Assembly (NCBI GenBank): GCA_028343845.1
Contig: JAOLZO010000003.1
Coordinates: 49,894-113,893 of the forward strand
DNA: 64,000 nucleotides
Direction: 5' to 3'
DNA from: Verrucomicrobiota bacterium
GTDB taxonomy: Bacteria > Verrucomicrobiota > Verrucomicrobiia > Opitutales > Seribacteraceae
Of the stretch, positions 18,022 to 29,713 are shown piece by piece (the stretch's first letter is position 1; every line of letters begins with the position of its first letter). The position numbers and the translations under genes were made by a program. The notes under the pieces were generated by a model. It saw only the letters and a list, made by a program, of their open reading frames with translations, was not told the origin of the DNA and ran no database searches.

Positions 18022-19083
18022 ATGGCAAAAAATACTACAGCAACGAAAAAGAATCCTCCCAGTAACCAAGATCTTGAATTGGCATTTCAAGGCATCAACA
18101 AAAAATTCGGCGAAGGAGCCCTGATGAGACTTGGAGACGCCACGAAAATGAATGTTTCCGTCATTTCCACGGGTTCGATCGCTGTGGATTTGGCCTTAGG
18201 AGCGGGAGGGCTTCCAAGAGGGAGAATTGTAGAAATTTACGGACCCGAATCCTCGGGCAAGACAACCTTTTGCCTAAGCGTGATTGCCGAGGCCCAACGA
18301 AAGGGAGGAAACGCCGTATTCGTGGACGTGGAACACGCTCTCGACCCCAGGTATGCCAAAATTGTCGGTGTTGACCTTGATAACCTCATGGTTTCGCAAC
18401 CGGAAAGCGGGGAGGATGCCCTTAATATTACTGAAACACTCATTCGCTCCGGAGCAATAGACGTAATCGTGCTGGACTCGGTGGCCGCGCTTGTCTCTAG
18501 GCAGGAACTGGACGGTCAGATGGGAGATACAACGGTAGGGTTGCAAGCCAGGATGATGAGTCAGGCGATGAGAAGACTGACCGCTGCCATTTCAAAAACC
18601 AATTGCGTTTGTATTTTCACCAATCAGATCAGGGAAAAAATCGGGGTCATGTTCGGAAGTCCGGAAACAACTCCTGGCGGACGGGCGCTCAAATTCTTCT
18701 GCTCGATTAGAATGGACATTCGAAGAATTGGCCAAATCAAAGAAGCCAATGGCACCGTAACTGGTTCACGTACAAGACTTAAGGTGGTTAAGAATAAAGT
18801 TGCCCCACCCTTTACCGCATGTGAGTTCGACATCATGTATGACGAGGGAATATCACGGACCGGATCGGTCATTGATCTGGGGGTTGAACATAATATTCTC
18901 GCAAAAAAAGGCGCTTGGATTTCTTACGATGGAAATTTGATCGGACAAGGTAGGGAAGCAGCCAAGCAAGTTCTGTCCGAAGATCCGGAGCTAATGGCTA
19001 AGATCACATCTGCAATACTTGAAAAAGTAGAGGTCACGGTTGGAGACGTACTGGCTCAGGGTGAGGCGGAAGAATCTGACTAA
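18022..19083 (+). CDS. recA: recombinase RecA
   Basis: ATP-dependent strand-exchange protein of homologous recombination and the SOS co-protease. 353 residues, normal length. Walker A G74-PESSGK-T81, [42 protein letters not shown] and the [27 protein letters not shown] loop are essentially invariant family sequence. ATG 18022. The C-terminal tail is acidic, as usual (GEAEESD). Two unusual cysteines flank the L1 strand ([12 protein letters not shown]). It is followed 23 bp later by mnmE on the same strand. Confidence 0.98.
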   Translation: MAKNTTATKKNPPSNQDLELAFQGINKKFGEGALMRLGDATKMNVSVISTGSIAVDLALGAGGLPRGRIVEIYGPESSGKTTFCLSVIAEAQRKGGNAVFVDVEHALDPRYAKIVGVDLDNLMVSQPESGEDALNITETLIRSGAIDVIVLDSVAALVSRQELDGQMGDTTVGLQARMMSQAMRRLTAAISKTNCVCIFTNQIREKIGVMFGSPETTPGGRALKFFCSIRMDIRRIGQIKEANGTVTGSRTRLKVVKNKVAPPFTACEFDIMYDEGISRTGSVIDLGVEHNILAKKGAWISYDGNLIGQGREAAKQVLSEDPELMAKITSAILEKVEVTVGDVLAQGEAEESD

Positions 19084-19106
19084 CAACCTTTGTTCTTCTG
19101 CATGCA

Positions 19107-20462
19107 ATGACAGACACAATCATTGCCCAATCCACACCAAACGGTGAATCGGCTCTCGCGTTGGTAAGAATCAATGGGCCACTATGCGCAAAGATTGCTG
19201 AAGATGCCCTAGCCCTCCCCCACCCTACTCCACGCAAATGCTACCTTAGAGATTTCAGGTCAACCACAAGCAATGAAATTCTCGATCAAGTTACCGCAGT
19301 CTTCTTTGCCAAAGGAAAATCATTCACCGGAGATGAAACTTTGGAAATCACCTGTCATGGAAATTCACTCATTGTTGAACGAATCCTTCAGGATTTGCTA
19401 GCAAGGGGTTGTCGAATCGCAAATCCAGGGGAATTTTCCAGACGTGCATTCATGTCCGGAAACATCGACCTTACACAGGCGGAATCCATAGCAGAGATCA
19501 TTTCGGCTCGCAGTGATGCAGAGTTAAAAATCGCCAATTCCAACTTGAGAGGCTCCCTTAGCAATACATTTATATCGTTGCAAGACAGCATCTTAGAAGT
19601 ACAGGCTCTTCTTGAGGCATCACTCGATTTCCCCGAAGAAGAGATCGAAGAAGAATCCCGCAAAAGTATTATTGAAAGGATCGATTCAATTGTTTGCAGG
19701 ATGAAGCACTTCATCGAAAATTCACATAAGAAAAAACATCTTTCCCACGCCCTGAAAGTTCTGCTGATCGGTCCCCCCAACGCGGGTAAAAGCACTCTAT
19801 TTAATACTATGTTGGGTCATCAGCGCGCCCTTGTGAGCGAAGCGCCCGGGACAACGAGAGATTACTTGTCTCAGGAAATCCAACTTGGCGATTATCGTAT
19901 CGAACTGATCGATTGCGCCGGCATAAGGACTTCAGAAAACAAAACGGAATCCCTCGGAGTCACCAATTCCATAGCCTTGATCGAAGAAGCTGTCCTGGTT
20001 TTATTCGTAATTGACGGTACACTCCCCTACCCTACTGACTTTCACGAAATCGTCTGTCCTAAACTTGAAGAAGTGAATACCATTGTCGTCGAAAACAAAA
20101 AGGACCTTCCGAAGCATGACGATGAATTCTCCTATCCGGAACACTCGGAATTACTTTCCATATGCGCCCATGAACCGGATGATGTCGTAACACTGTGCAA
20201 ATCAATTGAAACACATTTTGCAGAAACTTTTCCATTCGACCCCTCGCAAGACGTCATTGTAAATGCGAGGCATTCCAACTTACTAAGCAAAGCCGCCTGT
20301 AGTCTTATGAGTGTGACAAATTTACTCAATTCCAACGAAGGCATTGAAATTGTTCTACATGAATTAAATCATTGCCGATCCCACATTGATGAGATTATCG
20401 GGACCAAAACCAATGAAGACGTTCTCGATCTCTTGTTCAACAAGTTTTGCATAGGCAAATGA
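19107..20462 (+). CDS. mnmE: tRNA uridine-5-carboxymethylaminomethyl(34) synthesis GTPase MnmE
   Basis: Partner of MnmG in making cmnm5U34 in tRNA wobble positions. 451 residues: N-terminal formyl-THF-binding domain (DTIIAQSTPNGESALALVRI), helical domain and inserted G domain with G1 GPPNAGKS at about 222-229, G2 TTRDYL, G3 as DCAGIR (usually DTAGIR) and G4 NKKD. It ends in the catalytic FCIGK motif with the essential cysteine. Its stop overlaps the mnmG start (ATGA), so the partner proteins are translationally coupled. Confidence 0.96.
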   Translation: MTDTIIAQSTPNGESALALVRINGPLCAKIAEDALALPHPTPRKCYLRDFRSTTSNEILDQVTAVFFAKGKSFTGDETLEITCHGNSLIVERILQDLLARGCRIANPGEFSRRAFMSGNIDLTQAESIAEIISARSDAELKIANSNLRGSLSNTFISLQDSILEVQALLEASLDFPEEEIEEESRKSIIERIDSIVCRMKHFIENSHKKKHLSHALKVLLIGPPNAGKSTLFNTMLGHQRALVSEAPGTTRDYLSQEIQLGDYRIELIDCAGIRTSENKTESLGVTNSIALIEEAVLVLFVIDGTLPYPTDFHEIVCPKLEEVNTIVVENKKDLPKHDDEFSYPEHSELLSICAHEPDDVVTLCKSIETHFAETFPFDPSQDVIVNARHSNLLSKAACSLMSVTNLLNSNEGIEIVLHELNHCRSHIDEIIGTKTNEDVLDLLFNKFCIGK

Positions 20463-22369
20463 GCGCAAAAGATACGCTGAAAACCGATTCCAATGATCCA
20501 TACGACGTTATTGTGTGCGGGGCCGGACACGCTGGTTGCGAAGCTGCCCTTGCCGCTACCAGATTAGGCGCAAACGTCCTCATGCTCACGGGAAACCTTG
20601 ATACCATTGCCCAAATGAGTTGCAACCCGGCTATCGGAGGCCAAGCGAAAGGTCAAATCGTTCGTGAACTTGATGCTTTGGGTGGTGAGATGGCGCTCAA
20701 CACCGACTTTACCGCCATACAATTCAAGTTGCTCAACACATCCAAAGGACCTGCAGTCCAAGCTCCACGGGCTCAATGTGACAAAAAAGCATATCAATCC
20801 AGAATGAAGCACGTTCTTGAGCAAACGGACAACCTGTGCCTTTTTCAGTGCCTGGTGGATGGTTTGATTTTGGACAAAGGAAAATGTGTTGGTGTTAAAA
20901 CTTCACTTGGCATCGATTTCTTTGGTAAATCCATCGTCGTAACAACAGGAACTTTTTTGCGTGCCTTAATGCATGTCGGACAAAACCAATCAGAAGGCGG
21001 ACGCATGGGAGATCACGTTGCGAAAGGTTTGTCTGCTGACTTCCAGAAAGCAGGCATTGAACTAGGGAGGTTCAAAACCGGTACACCTCCTCGAATTCTC
21101 GGTCGTACGATTGATTTTGAACAAACCGAGATCCAACATGGTGACGAGCATCCAACGAGATTCGCCTTCTACGATACCCGAACGGATGACGAAACGTTCC
21201 ACGTGGAACGCAAAGGCCGATGGTTCCACGTGGAACGTTCAACCACAAACACAGAACAGATAACTTGCAGGGTTACCAGAACCAACGAAAAGACCGCTTC
21301 GATTATAAGAGACAATCTTCATTTATCACCATTGTACAAGGGAGATATTGAAGGTACGGGGCCTAGGTATTGTCCTAGCATAGAAGATAAGATCGTACGA
21401 TTCACAGATAAGGACAGTCATCGTATTTACCTCGAACCCGAAGGGGTCAATACCGATGAATGGTACATCAACGGGCTATCCACAAGTCTACCGTTCGATA
21501 CTCAAAGACAAATCCTTCATTCTATTCCAGGATTGGAAAACGTCATCATTTCGAGGCCAGCCTACGCCGTCGAATATGATTACGCGCATCCGACTCAATT
21601 GTCTCTTACCTTGGAATCTCAAAAAATCGAATCCTTGTTTTTTGCCGGTCAGATCAATGGCACCTCTGGATACGAAGAAGCTGCCGCTCAAGGACTCGTA
21701 GCCGGTGCCAATGCGGCGCTTAAACCCTTGGGCATGAAGCCTCTAGAGGTAGGGCGAGACTCCGGATACGTCGGTGTCCTGATTGACGACCTAGTAACCA
21801 AAGGAACAAACGAGCCTTACCGGATGTTCACCAGTAGGGCAGAACACAGGCTGCTTTTCAATCATGGAAGCGCTGAAATTCGATACCTTGAAAAACTAAA
21901 CGAACACAATCTTGTTTCCGCTTCCAGGTTGAAGGCAATCCGTGATAAATCAAAGCGGATTCACGATACCATAACCCGCTTGAACGAAGATAGATCACCC
22001 GACGGTCGTTTATTTTCGGATTTCCTCCGCAGAGACGGCACCACCGACCAATTGCCCGAATTCTTTCAGGAACTCAATCAGGAGGAACGGGATGAAATTC
22101 TATATAGAGTCAAATACGATGGTTATCTAAGTCGTGAAATTTCAAATGTTCAAAAACTGCGGGATTCAGAAAACATTCGAATACCCAAAGATTTCATCTA
22201 TTCCAACCTTCCAGGGCTCAAAAATGAATGCGCCGAGAAATTGTCCGCCATTAGACCTGAGACACTCGCTCAAGCTTCCAGAATTTCAGGTGTCGATCCA
22301 TCGGCCATAAGCGTGCTTATGATTATGATCCAAAAACAACGCAAATCCGGATCCCTCGAGCATGACTGA
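20459..22369 (+). CDS. mnmG: tRNA uridine-5-carboxymethylaminomethyl(34) synthesis enzyme MnmG
   Basis: FAD-binding partner of MnmE (GidA). 636 residues from ATG 20459. Dinucleotide fold VIVCGAGHAGCEAALAATRLG, then SCNPAIGGQAKGQIVRELDA, and later IEGTGPRYCPSIEDKIVRF and YINGLSTSLPFD are family signatures. Between FAFYDTRTDDE and ITCRVTRTNEKT there is a stretch of roughly 15-20 residues with no counterpart in E. coli MnmG as I recall it. It contains FHVER twice, and the DNA encoding it carries two parS-like sites. This is therefore probably a non-essential loop used as a chromosomal ParB-binding locus. Confidence 0.96.
   Translation: MSAKDTLKTDSNDPYDVIVCGAGHAGCEAALAATRLGANVLMLTGNLDTIAQMSCNPAIGGQAKGQIVRELDALGGEMALNTDFTAIQFKLLNTSKGPAVQAPRAQCDKKAYQSRMKHVLEQTDNLCLFQCLVDGLILDKGKCVGVKTSLGIDFFGKSIVVTTGTFLRALMHVGQNQSEGGRMGDHVAKGLSADFQKAGIELGRFKTGTPPRILGRTIDFEQTEIQHGDEHPTRFAFYDTRTDDETFHVERKGRWFHVERSTTNTEQITCRVTRTNEKTASIIRDNLHLSPLYKGDIEGTGPRYCPSIEDKIVRFTDKDSHRIYLEPEGVNTDEWYINGLSTSLPFDTQRQILHSIPGLENVIISRPAYAVEYDYAHPTQLSLTLESQKIESLFFAGQINGTSGYEEAAAQGLVAGANAALKPLGMKPLEVGRDSGYVGVLIDDLVTKGTNEPYRMFTSRAEHRLLFNHGSAEIRYLEKLNEHNLVSASRLKAIRDKSKRIHDTITRLNEDRSPDGRLFSDFLRRDGTTDQLPEFFQELNQEERDEILYRVKYDGYLSREISNVQKLRDSENIRIPKDFIYSNLPGLKNECAEKLSAIRPETLAQASRISGVDPSAISVLMIMIQKQRKSGSLEHD
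21196..21209. promoter_or_regulatory. parS-like centromere site 1 (inside mnmG)
   Basis: GTTCCACGTGGAAC, a perfect palindrome; with flanks CGTTCCACGTGGAACG it is 16 bases. It equals the chromosomal parS core bound by ParB in many bacteria. It encodes FHVE(R) in the mnmG frame. Confidence 0.85.
21223..21236. promoter_or_regulatory. parS-like centromere site 2 (inside mnmG)
   Basis: A second exact GTTCCACGTGGAAC, 27 bases centre to centre from the first and again encoding FHVER. Two identical 14-base palindromes so close together cannot be chance. Confidence 0.85.
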
Positions 22370-22970
22370 TACCTTTCTCAAGACTTTCCCTACGGATAAG
22401 GAAAGAGAGAAGAGGGTAGGGCGCTTTTTCGAAGATCAACTTTTGCCCAAGTTAAACAAGGTGGATGATAACTGTTTTGATCTTGAGATTGGTTGCGGTC
22501 ACGGTCACTGGCTCACTGATTTTGCAATTGAAGAAAAAAATACCCTCTTAATCGGTATCGACCTGATCACCAAGAGGGTAAAGAAAGCCAATTCAAAAAT
22601 GGAAAAGCGCAACCTCACCAATTTGCTTTTCTTTAAAGCCGAAGCCAAGGAATTCCTAACCCTTATTCCCGAAACGATTTCAATCAACAACACCTACATG
22701 ATGTTTCCTGATCCTTGGCCCAAGCATAAGCATCACAAAAGGAGATTGATTCAACCATCCTTCCTATCTCTCTTGGCATCCAAGACTCTTCCTTCTGGAA
22801 AGTTCTTTTTCAGAACCGATTTCAATCCGTATTTCGAATGGACCGCGCAACATATTGAAGAATCCCAAGCCTGGACTCTCACGAACGATACCCTGCCTTA
22901 CGAGCACACCAGTTATTTTCAAGACATGCTTCCTGATTTTCAGACCTGTAGCGCACTGCCAGTCCATTAG
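22362..22970 (+). CDS. trmB: tRNA (guanine-N7-)-methyltransferase TrmB
   Basis: SAM-dependent enzyme making m7G46 in the tRNA variable loop. 202 residues; SAM-binding FDLEIGCGHGHWLTDFA and the family fingerprint MFPDPWPKHKHHKRRLIQP are clear, and FFRTDFNPYFEW matches the T-D motif region. It overlaps the mnmG stop by 8 bp. In many genomes the methyltransferase after mnmG is RsmG (GidB), but the PDPWPKxxHHKRRL motif marks this one as TrmB. Confidence 0.92.
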   Translation: MTDTFLKTFPTDKEREKRVGRFFEDQLLPKLNKVDDNCFDLEIGCGHGHWLTDFAIEEKNTLLIGIDLITKRVKKANSKMEKRNLTNLLFFKAEAKEFLTLIPETISINNTYMMFPDPWPKHKHHKRRLIQPSFLSLLASKTLPSGKFFFRTDFNPYFEWTAQHIEESQAWTLTNDTLPYEHTSYFQDMLPDFQTCSALPVH

Positions 22971-23104
22971 CCCGCCTTATGGATTCATTGCATTAACTGA
23001 ATACCAAGTGTAATTTTACCAGCAAATGCATCCTTTCTCGCACCCCTTATACATTAAGACTCGAATCCTTATTTTTTTCTAAAATCCGTATTGACCTTGC
23101 ATTA

Positions 23105-24004
23105 ATGAAAACTTATAGCTCTTTCTCTGAATTGAAAAAGCTCCTTCCAGTCTTTCTCTACGGCTTCGCAACCCTTTCCCTGAGTGCCGCATCCGAGGTT
23201 TCAAAAAAGTCCGAAATCATCGACCTTGGCGTTGATCTTGGTTTTCCTATTACCAACTCCATGGTTACCAGTTGGGTAATATCCCTTTTCATCATCGCGA
23301 TCATCAGGTTAACCGTCGGCAAGCCGAAACTTGTGCCCGGAAAAGGTCAAATCGTTGTCGAATCGGTTATTGGAACCCTTCGCTCCATCGTACAGCCCAT
23401 CGTTGGCAAAAAGGCCTTCTTTCCTTCCTTTTGGTTATTGAGCGGCCTTTTCTTCTTTATTCTTCTGCATAACGTCAGTGGATTGATACCTGGAGTAGGC
23501 ACCGTTGGATATGGTCACGACGTCGACGGTCACTTCCAGGTCACCAATTCCATCCTGAGACCAGGCAATGCCGACCTCAACATGACTTTGGCTTTGGCCT
23601 GTGTCTCCATGATTGCCTGGCTATATCTAATATTCAGGTATGCAGGACTAAAGGTCATTTTATTCGACCTATTCGGAACCAAGGCGAAAAAGGAAGTCGT
23701 AGGGAAACTCATCTACACTTTTCTCGTCCCGTTGTTCCTTGCCGTTGGCGTCATCGAGATTCTTTCCATCATTTTCCGTCCCGTATCCCTTACTTTCCGG
23801 CTTTACGGAAACGTTTTCGGAGGGGAAAGCCTGCTCCACAAAATGATGGTGCTTGGAGACAACTTTAACATGGCTTGGCTTGTCCCGCTTCCCTTTTACT
23901 TTATGGAGCTCCTCATCGGGGTCGTACAAGCCCTCGTGTTCATGCTCCTGGTAGCCGTTTACATTGGGCTCATATGCAATCATCCGGAAGGGGAGGAGCA
24001 CTAA
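23105..24004 (+). CDS. atpB: F0F1 ATP synthase subunit a
   Basis: Stator channel subunit of the membrane proton path. 299 residues with a short N-terminal hydrophobic leader and 5-6 membrane helices. The helix IEILSIIFRPVSLTFRLYGN carries the essential arginine (in FRLYGN), and ELLIGVVQALVFMLLVAVYI is the conserved last helix. The 134 bases between trmB and this gene hold no clear atpI gene. First gene of an eight-gene atp operon in the canonical order B-E-F-H-A-G-D-C. Confidence 0.95.
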   Translation: MKTYSSFSELKKLLPVFLYGFATLSLSAASEVSKKSEIIDLGVDLGFPITNSMVTSWVISLFIIAIIRLTVGKPKLVPGKGQIVVESVIGTLRSIVQPIVGKKAFFPSFWLLSGLFFFILLHNVSGLIPGVGTVGYGHDVDGHFQVTNSILRPGNADLNMTLALACVSMIAWLYLIFRYAGLKVILFDLFGTKAKKEVVGKLIYTFLVPLFLAVGVIEILSIIFRPVSLTFRLYGNVFGGESLLHKMMVLGDNFNMAWLVPLPFYFMELLIGVVQALVFMLLVAVYIGLICNHPEGEEH

Positions 24005-24075
24005 TTTTACGATCGTGACTATGCAAAGACAGTAGGCGTTCGCAACCAACCGTTAAAACAACCAAATTAATCAAA

Positions 24076-24309
24076 ATGATAGAAGTACTAGCACAAGCAG
24101 CAGAAGCAGAAACGAATTCCGGTGGCATAACCGGTAGCATCCAAGCCGGATTGGGTTGCCTTGGAGCAGCCATTGGAGTTGGACTCGTAGGCATGAAAGG
24201 CGCCGAAGCAGTGGGAAGAAACCCCGATGCATCCACGGCCATCATGGTTCAGTCCATTATCGGAATGGCTTTGGCCGAGGCTGTGGCCTTCTATTCCTTG
24301 TTCCTGTAA
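24076..24309 (+). CDS. atpE: F0F1 ATP synthase subunit c
   Basis: 77-residue hairpin proteolipid of the rotor ring. Helix 1 is GLGCLGAAIGVGLVGMKGAE, the polar loop is GRNP, and helix 2 carries the ion-binding carboxylate at Glu68 (ALAEAVAFYSLFL). Alanine after Glu68 and the absence of a glutamine in helix 1 argue for a proton rather than a sodium ring. A short polar N-terminal extension (MIEVLAQAAEAETNSGG) precedes helix 1. Confidence 0.95.
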   Translation: MIEVLAQAAEAETNSGGITGSIQAGLGCLGAAIGVGLVGMKGAEAVGRNPDASTAIMVQSIIGMALAEAVAFYSLFL

Positions 24310-24365
24310 GGTTTTCCATTTCTTTAGCCCGCTTTTCCCCTTGAATCTCAACTCCACGCATTGAC

Positions 24366-24917
24366 ATGACATTTTACTTAGCGAGCATGACTACGGAATT
24401 GCAGGACAAGGCGCAAAACATCGCCGATCAATTCGGTGTGAATTGGCCCATGTTCATCGCCCAGGCCGTCAATTTCACATTGGTTGCATTCGTCATTTAC
24501 CAGTTTGGCTTCAAAGGCATTCTCTCGACCATCAAGGAGAGGGAAAAGCAGATCTCTGACTCCCTCAAGCATGCCGAGAAGATCAAGCTTCAGCTCGAGG
24601 AAACCGAGAAGAAGCAGAAGGAGACTTTGCAAGAAGCGTCGATTGAAGCGAAAAAGACCGTAGCCGGGGCTCAGGAGCAGGCGAAGTCCTATGCCGAGGC
24701 GCAGAAGGAAGACGCCCGCAAGCAAGCCGAGGAAATCGTTGCAAAAGCCAAGGAATCGATGGAACTGGAAAGAGAACAAGTACTGAACGATGCAAAGGAG
24801 GAGATTTCCTCCCTTGTCGTTCTCACCACCGGTAAAGTCCTCCAAAAGGAGCTTAACGAGGAAGAGAAGTCACGATTCTCCAATGCCGCGGCGGAGGAGC
24901 TCAAGATTTCCGATTGA
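24366..24917 (+). CDS. atpF: F0F1 ATP synthase subunit b
   Basis: Peripheral-stalk subunit. 183 residues from ATG 24366, or 176 from ATG 24387; neither has a clear ribosome site. One membrane helix (WPMFIAQAVNFTLVAFVIYQ) is followed by the long charged coiled coil (IKEREKQISDSLKHAEKIKL ... KEDARKQAEEIVAKAKES) that reaches F1. Single b gene: no b' paralogue follows. Confidence 0.93.
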   Translation: MTFYLASMTTELQDKAQNIADQFGVNWPMFIAQAVNFTLVAFVIYQFGFKGILSTIKEREKQISDSLKHAEKIKLQLEETEKKQKETLQEASIEAKKTVAGAQEQAKSYAEAQKEDARKQAEEIVAKAKESMELEREQVLNDAKEEISSLVVLTTGKVLQKELNEEEKSRFSNAAAEELKISD

Positions 24918-24931
24918 TCCCAACCTTTTAA

Positions 24932-25330
24932 ATGGCGACGACAACCAAAACCAAAAAGGTAGCCAAGAAGTTACTTTCCCTGTCCCTTGACGAAGAGGGG
25001 AGGGTGGACGAGGCGAAAGTACGGTCTATTCTTGACTCGCTCAGGGAAGACCCGCCCTCAAACCACCGGGCCCTGCTACGTGAGTATCAGTCGGAAACCC
25101 GCAGATACTTGCCAACTGTCCAATGCGGCCTTGAGATCCCGGAAGCCGTCCAAGGGGAAGTGAGTCAGATCCTCACCGGCAAGGTGAACGCTTCCCAAGG
25201 AAGCAACTTTTCTATCGATTCGTCTCAAAACCCAAGTTTGATTGCCGGCTACAAGCTAAGAGTCGGCGACGACGTTTATGAGGATTCCATCGATCAGCGT
25301 TTGGAAAACCTCCGTAAATCACTTTCTTAA
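24932..25330 (+). CDS. atpH: F0F1 ATP synthase subunit delta (short form)
   Basis: 132 residues, against about 175-180 for the typical OSCP/delta family. The C-terminal domain is recognisable ([20 protein letters not shown] followed by [12 protein letters not shown]), while the N-terminal helical bundle that binds the alpha-subunit tips seems shortened to about 60 residues. Its place between atpF and atpA supports the call. Either the reduced domain still docks F1 or part of the function has moved to subunit b. Confidence 0.85.
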   Translation: MATTTKTKKVAKKLLSLSLDEEGRVDEAKVRSILDSLREDPPSNHRALLREYQSETRRYLPTVQCGLEIPEAVQGEVSQILTGKVNASQGSNFSIDSSQNPSLIAGYKLRVGDDVYEDSIDQRLENLRKSLS

Positions 25331-25343
25331 TTACTTACACCCA

Positions 25344-26876
25344 ATGAGTTCCATAACCGACTTAATTCGCAAGGAGATCGAAAGTCTCTCCACAGACCCG
25401 ACCAAGACCAACGTGGGCACGATTACAGCTCTCGCTGATGGCGTAGCCAAAGTGGAAGGGCTTTCCAAGGTAATGTTCAACGAGATGGTTGAATTCCCGA
25501 ACGACGTGCTTGGCATTGCGCTCAACCTTGAGGAGGACACGGTCGGTTGCGTTATTCTTGGCGACACCAGTTCGCTCAAGGAGGGTGACGAAGCCCGAAC
25601 GACCGGAAAACTGCTTTCCGTTCCCGTGGGAATGGAATTGCTTGGAAGAGTCGTGGACGCCGTTGGCCGACCGATTGACGGCAAAGGGCAGATCAACACC
25701 GATCAGGAATTTCCCGTAGAAAGAATCGCCCCCGGCATTATTCCCCGCAAGTCCGTAGACCAACCCCTGCAAACGGGAATCATGGCTGTTGACTCGATGA
25801 TTCCAATCGGAAGAGGGCAACGGGAACTGATTATCGGAGACCGTTCCACGGGGAAGACCACCATCGCCATTGATACCATCATCAACCAAGCCAAGATCAA
25901 CAAACAAGGCGAGGAATCGGGCGACCCGGACTTCAGACCCGTCTATTGCATTTACGTTGCAGTGGGACAAAAGAATTCAAACGTGGCGCGGACCATCAAG
26001 GTTCTCGAGGAAACGGGAGCCATCGATTACGTAACCATCGTTTCGGCTCCTGCCGCAGACAACCCGGCCAACCAATACCTGGCCCCCTACGCGGGATGCG
26101 CCATTGGCGAATGGTTCATGGAAAACGGGAAGGATGCTCTCATTGTTTACGATGATCTCTCCAAGCATGCGGTCGCCTATCGGCAGATTTCCCTAATTCT
26201 AAAAAGACCTTCGGGGCGTGAAGCTTATCCCGGGGACGTCTTTTACCTGCATTCCCGCCTTCTCGAACGGTCCGCCCGCCTGAATGAAGACAACGGGAAC
26301 GGTTCCCTTACCGCTCTTCCCATCATCGAGACCCAAATGGGTGACGTAGCCGGGTATATTCCGACCAACGTCATCTCCATCACGGATGGTCAGATTTTCC
26401 TGGAAACCGATCTCTTTAACAAGGGAATCCGTCCTGCCGTATCGGTCGGGCTTTCCGTATCCCGGGTCGGTTCCGCCGCTCAAATCAAGGCCTACAAGAA
26501 AGTGGCAGGCAAAGTAAAGCTTGAGCTTGCCCAGTTTAGGGAGCTTGCAGCTTTCTCTCAATTCGAATCCGACCTGGACGCCACCACCAAAGCCCGTTTG
26601 GACCGGGGCGCGCGAATCGTGGAAATGTTCAAGCAAGGGGCCTATAACCCGGTTCCCGTAGAAGTGCAGACTGCGGTCATGTGGGCCATGCAAAACGACT
26701 TTTTCGACACCATTCCCGTCAACCAGATTGCCGAAGCCGTCGAAAGCCTCAAGGAATACCTTTCGACCCAAGGCACTGAAGCTTGTAACGAAATTTACGC
26801 ATCCGGAAAATTGGAAGAAGACACCGAGCAAAAGCTCAAAAGCGCGGTTGAGGACTGGAAGCGCACCTTCGCCTGA
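25344..26876 (+). CDS. atpA: F0F1 ATP synthase subunit alpha
   Basis: Non-catalytic nucleotide-binding subunit of F1. 510 residues from ATG 25344, since a start at 25278 would run deep into atpH. Walker A GDRSTGKT at about residues 165-172, the [20 protein letters not shown] segment and [16 protein letters not shown] are conserved, as is the arginine finger region [14 protein letters not shown]. 13 bp after atpH. Confidence 0.97.
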   Translation: MSSITDLIRKEIESLSTDPTKTNVGTITALADGVAKVEGLSKVMFNEMVEFPNDVLGIALNLEEDTVGCVILGDTSSLKEGDEARTTGKLLSVPVGMELLGRVVDAVGRPIDGKGQINTDQEFPVERIAPGIIPRKSVDQPLQTGIMAVDSMIPIGRGQRELIIGDRSTGKTTIAIDTIINQAKINKQGEESGDPDFRPVYCIYVAVGQKNSNVARTIKVLEETGAIDYVTIVSAPAADNPANQYLAPYAGCAIGEWFMENGKDALIVYDDLSKHAVAYRQISLILKRPSGREAYPGDVFYLHSRLLERSARLNEDNGNGSLTALPIIETQMGDVAGYIPTNVISITDGQIFLETDLFNKGIRPAVSVGLSVSRVGSAAQIKAYKKVAGKVKLELAQFRELAAFSQFESDLDATTKARLDRGARIVEMFKQGAYNPVPVEVQTAVMWAMQNDFFDTIPVNQIAEAVESLKEYLSTQGTEACNEIYASGKLEEDTEQKLKSAVEDWKRTFA

Positions 26877-26903
26877 TTTCGTCCGAACTTCTCCTGAAGA
26901 AAG

Positions 26904-29238
<2,335 letters not shown>

Positions 29239-29245
29239 ACTTCCG

Positions 29246-29668
29246 ATGGCTGATACGGAAATAAGGCTCGAAATCGTCACCCCGGACAGCACCGTCTATT
29301 CGGAGGTGGTCGACCATGTCGTGGTACCGACTGCGAATGGGAGGATTGACCTCTGGGAAAACCATGCTCCCTTGATCGACAGACTGAATCCTTCCGATAT
29401 CAAAGTCGTGAAGGACGGAAAAACCGAGTACTTGGCAGTTGGGGCAGGTTTCGTGGAAGTCTATGCCAAAAAGGTCTCCATCATTACCGATCAGGCAATC
29501 CTAGTGGATGAGGACAATCACGAAGAGATTGAAGCTGCCATCAAGCGGGCAGAAGTGGCTCTGGACGAAGGCAGGGAAAGCAATATTGACGAAGCGCAGT
29601 TGCAAATGCTCGAAGCCGCCGCCAAGTTCGAGCAAGCCCGCAAGCTGGCCAAGGGTAAAGTCCGCTAA
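29246..29668 (+). CDS. atpC: F0F1 ATP synthase subunit epsilon
   Basis: 140 residues. N-terminal beta sandwich (EIRLEIVTPDSTVYSEVVDH, WENHAPLIDRLNPSDIKVVK) and a C-terminal helical pair (HEEIEAAIKRAEVALDEGRE ... QMLEAAAKFEQARKLAKGK) that can act as an autoinhibitory arm. Last gene of the operon; followed by hairpins and then the convergent acnB. Confidence 0.94.
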   Translation: MADTEIRLEIVTPDSTVYSEVVDHVVVPTANGRIDLWENHAPLIDRLNPSDIKVVKDGKTEYLAVGAGFVEVYAKKVSIITDQAILVDEDNHEEIEAAIKRAEVALDEGRESNIDEAQLQMLEAAAKFEQARKLAKGKVR

Positions 29669-29702
29669 GCCCCTTGGGGCGTCGCAAAGGGTTCGAGAAC
29701 CC
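29669..29702. terminator. paired hairpins between convergent atpC and acnB
   Basis: GCCCCTTGGGGC (29669-29680) immediately follows the atpC stop, and GGGTTCGAGAACCC (29689-29702) follows 8 bases later. Both are perfect inverted repeats between two convergent genes, which fits a bidirectional terminator, although no strong T-run follows. Confidence 0.45.
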
Positions 29703-29713
29703 GCAAAAGCAGT

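Noticed and set aside
21476..21485. DnaA-box-like sequence CTATCCACA inside mnmG
   Set aside because: A single copy with one mismatch; no cluster of boxes or AT-rich unwinding element was seen, so no origin is claimed inside the window.
22362..22970. RsmG (GidB) as the methyltransferase after mnmG
   Set aside because: The PDPWPKHKHHKRRL motif and the SAM region are TrmB-type, so the usual gidA-gidB pairing does not hold here.
23005..23104. Promoter for the atp operon
   Set aside because: TATACA at 23048-23053 has no acceptable -35 at 16-18 bases, so no promoter is claimed.
24076..24309. Sodium-type ATP synthase c ring
   Set aside because: No glutamine in helix 1 and no Ser/Thr beside Glu68; the sequence is of the proton type.
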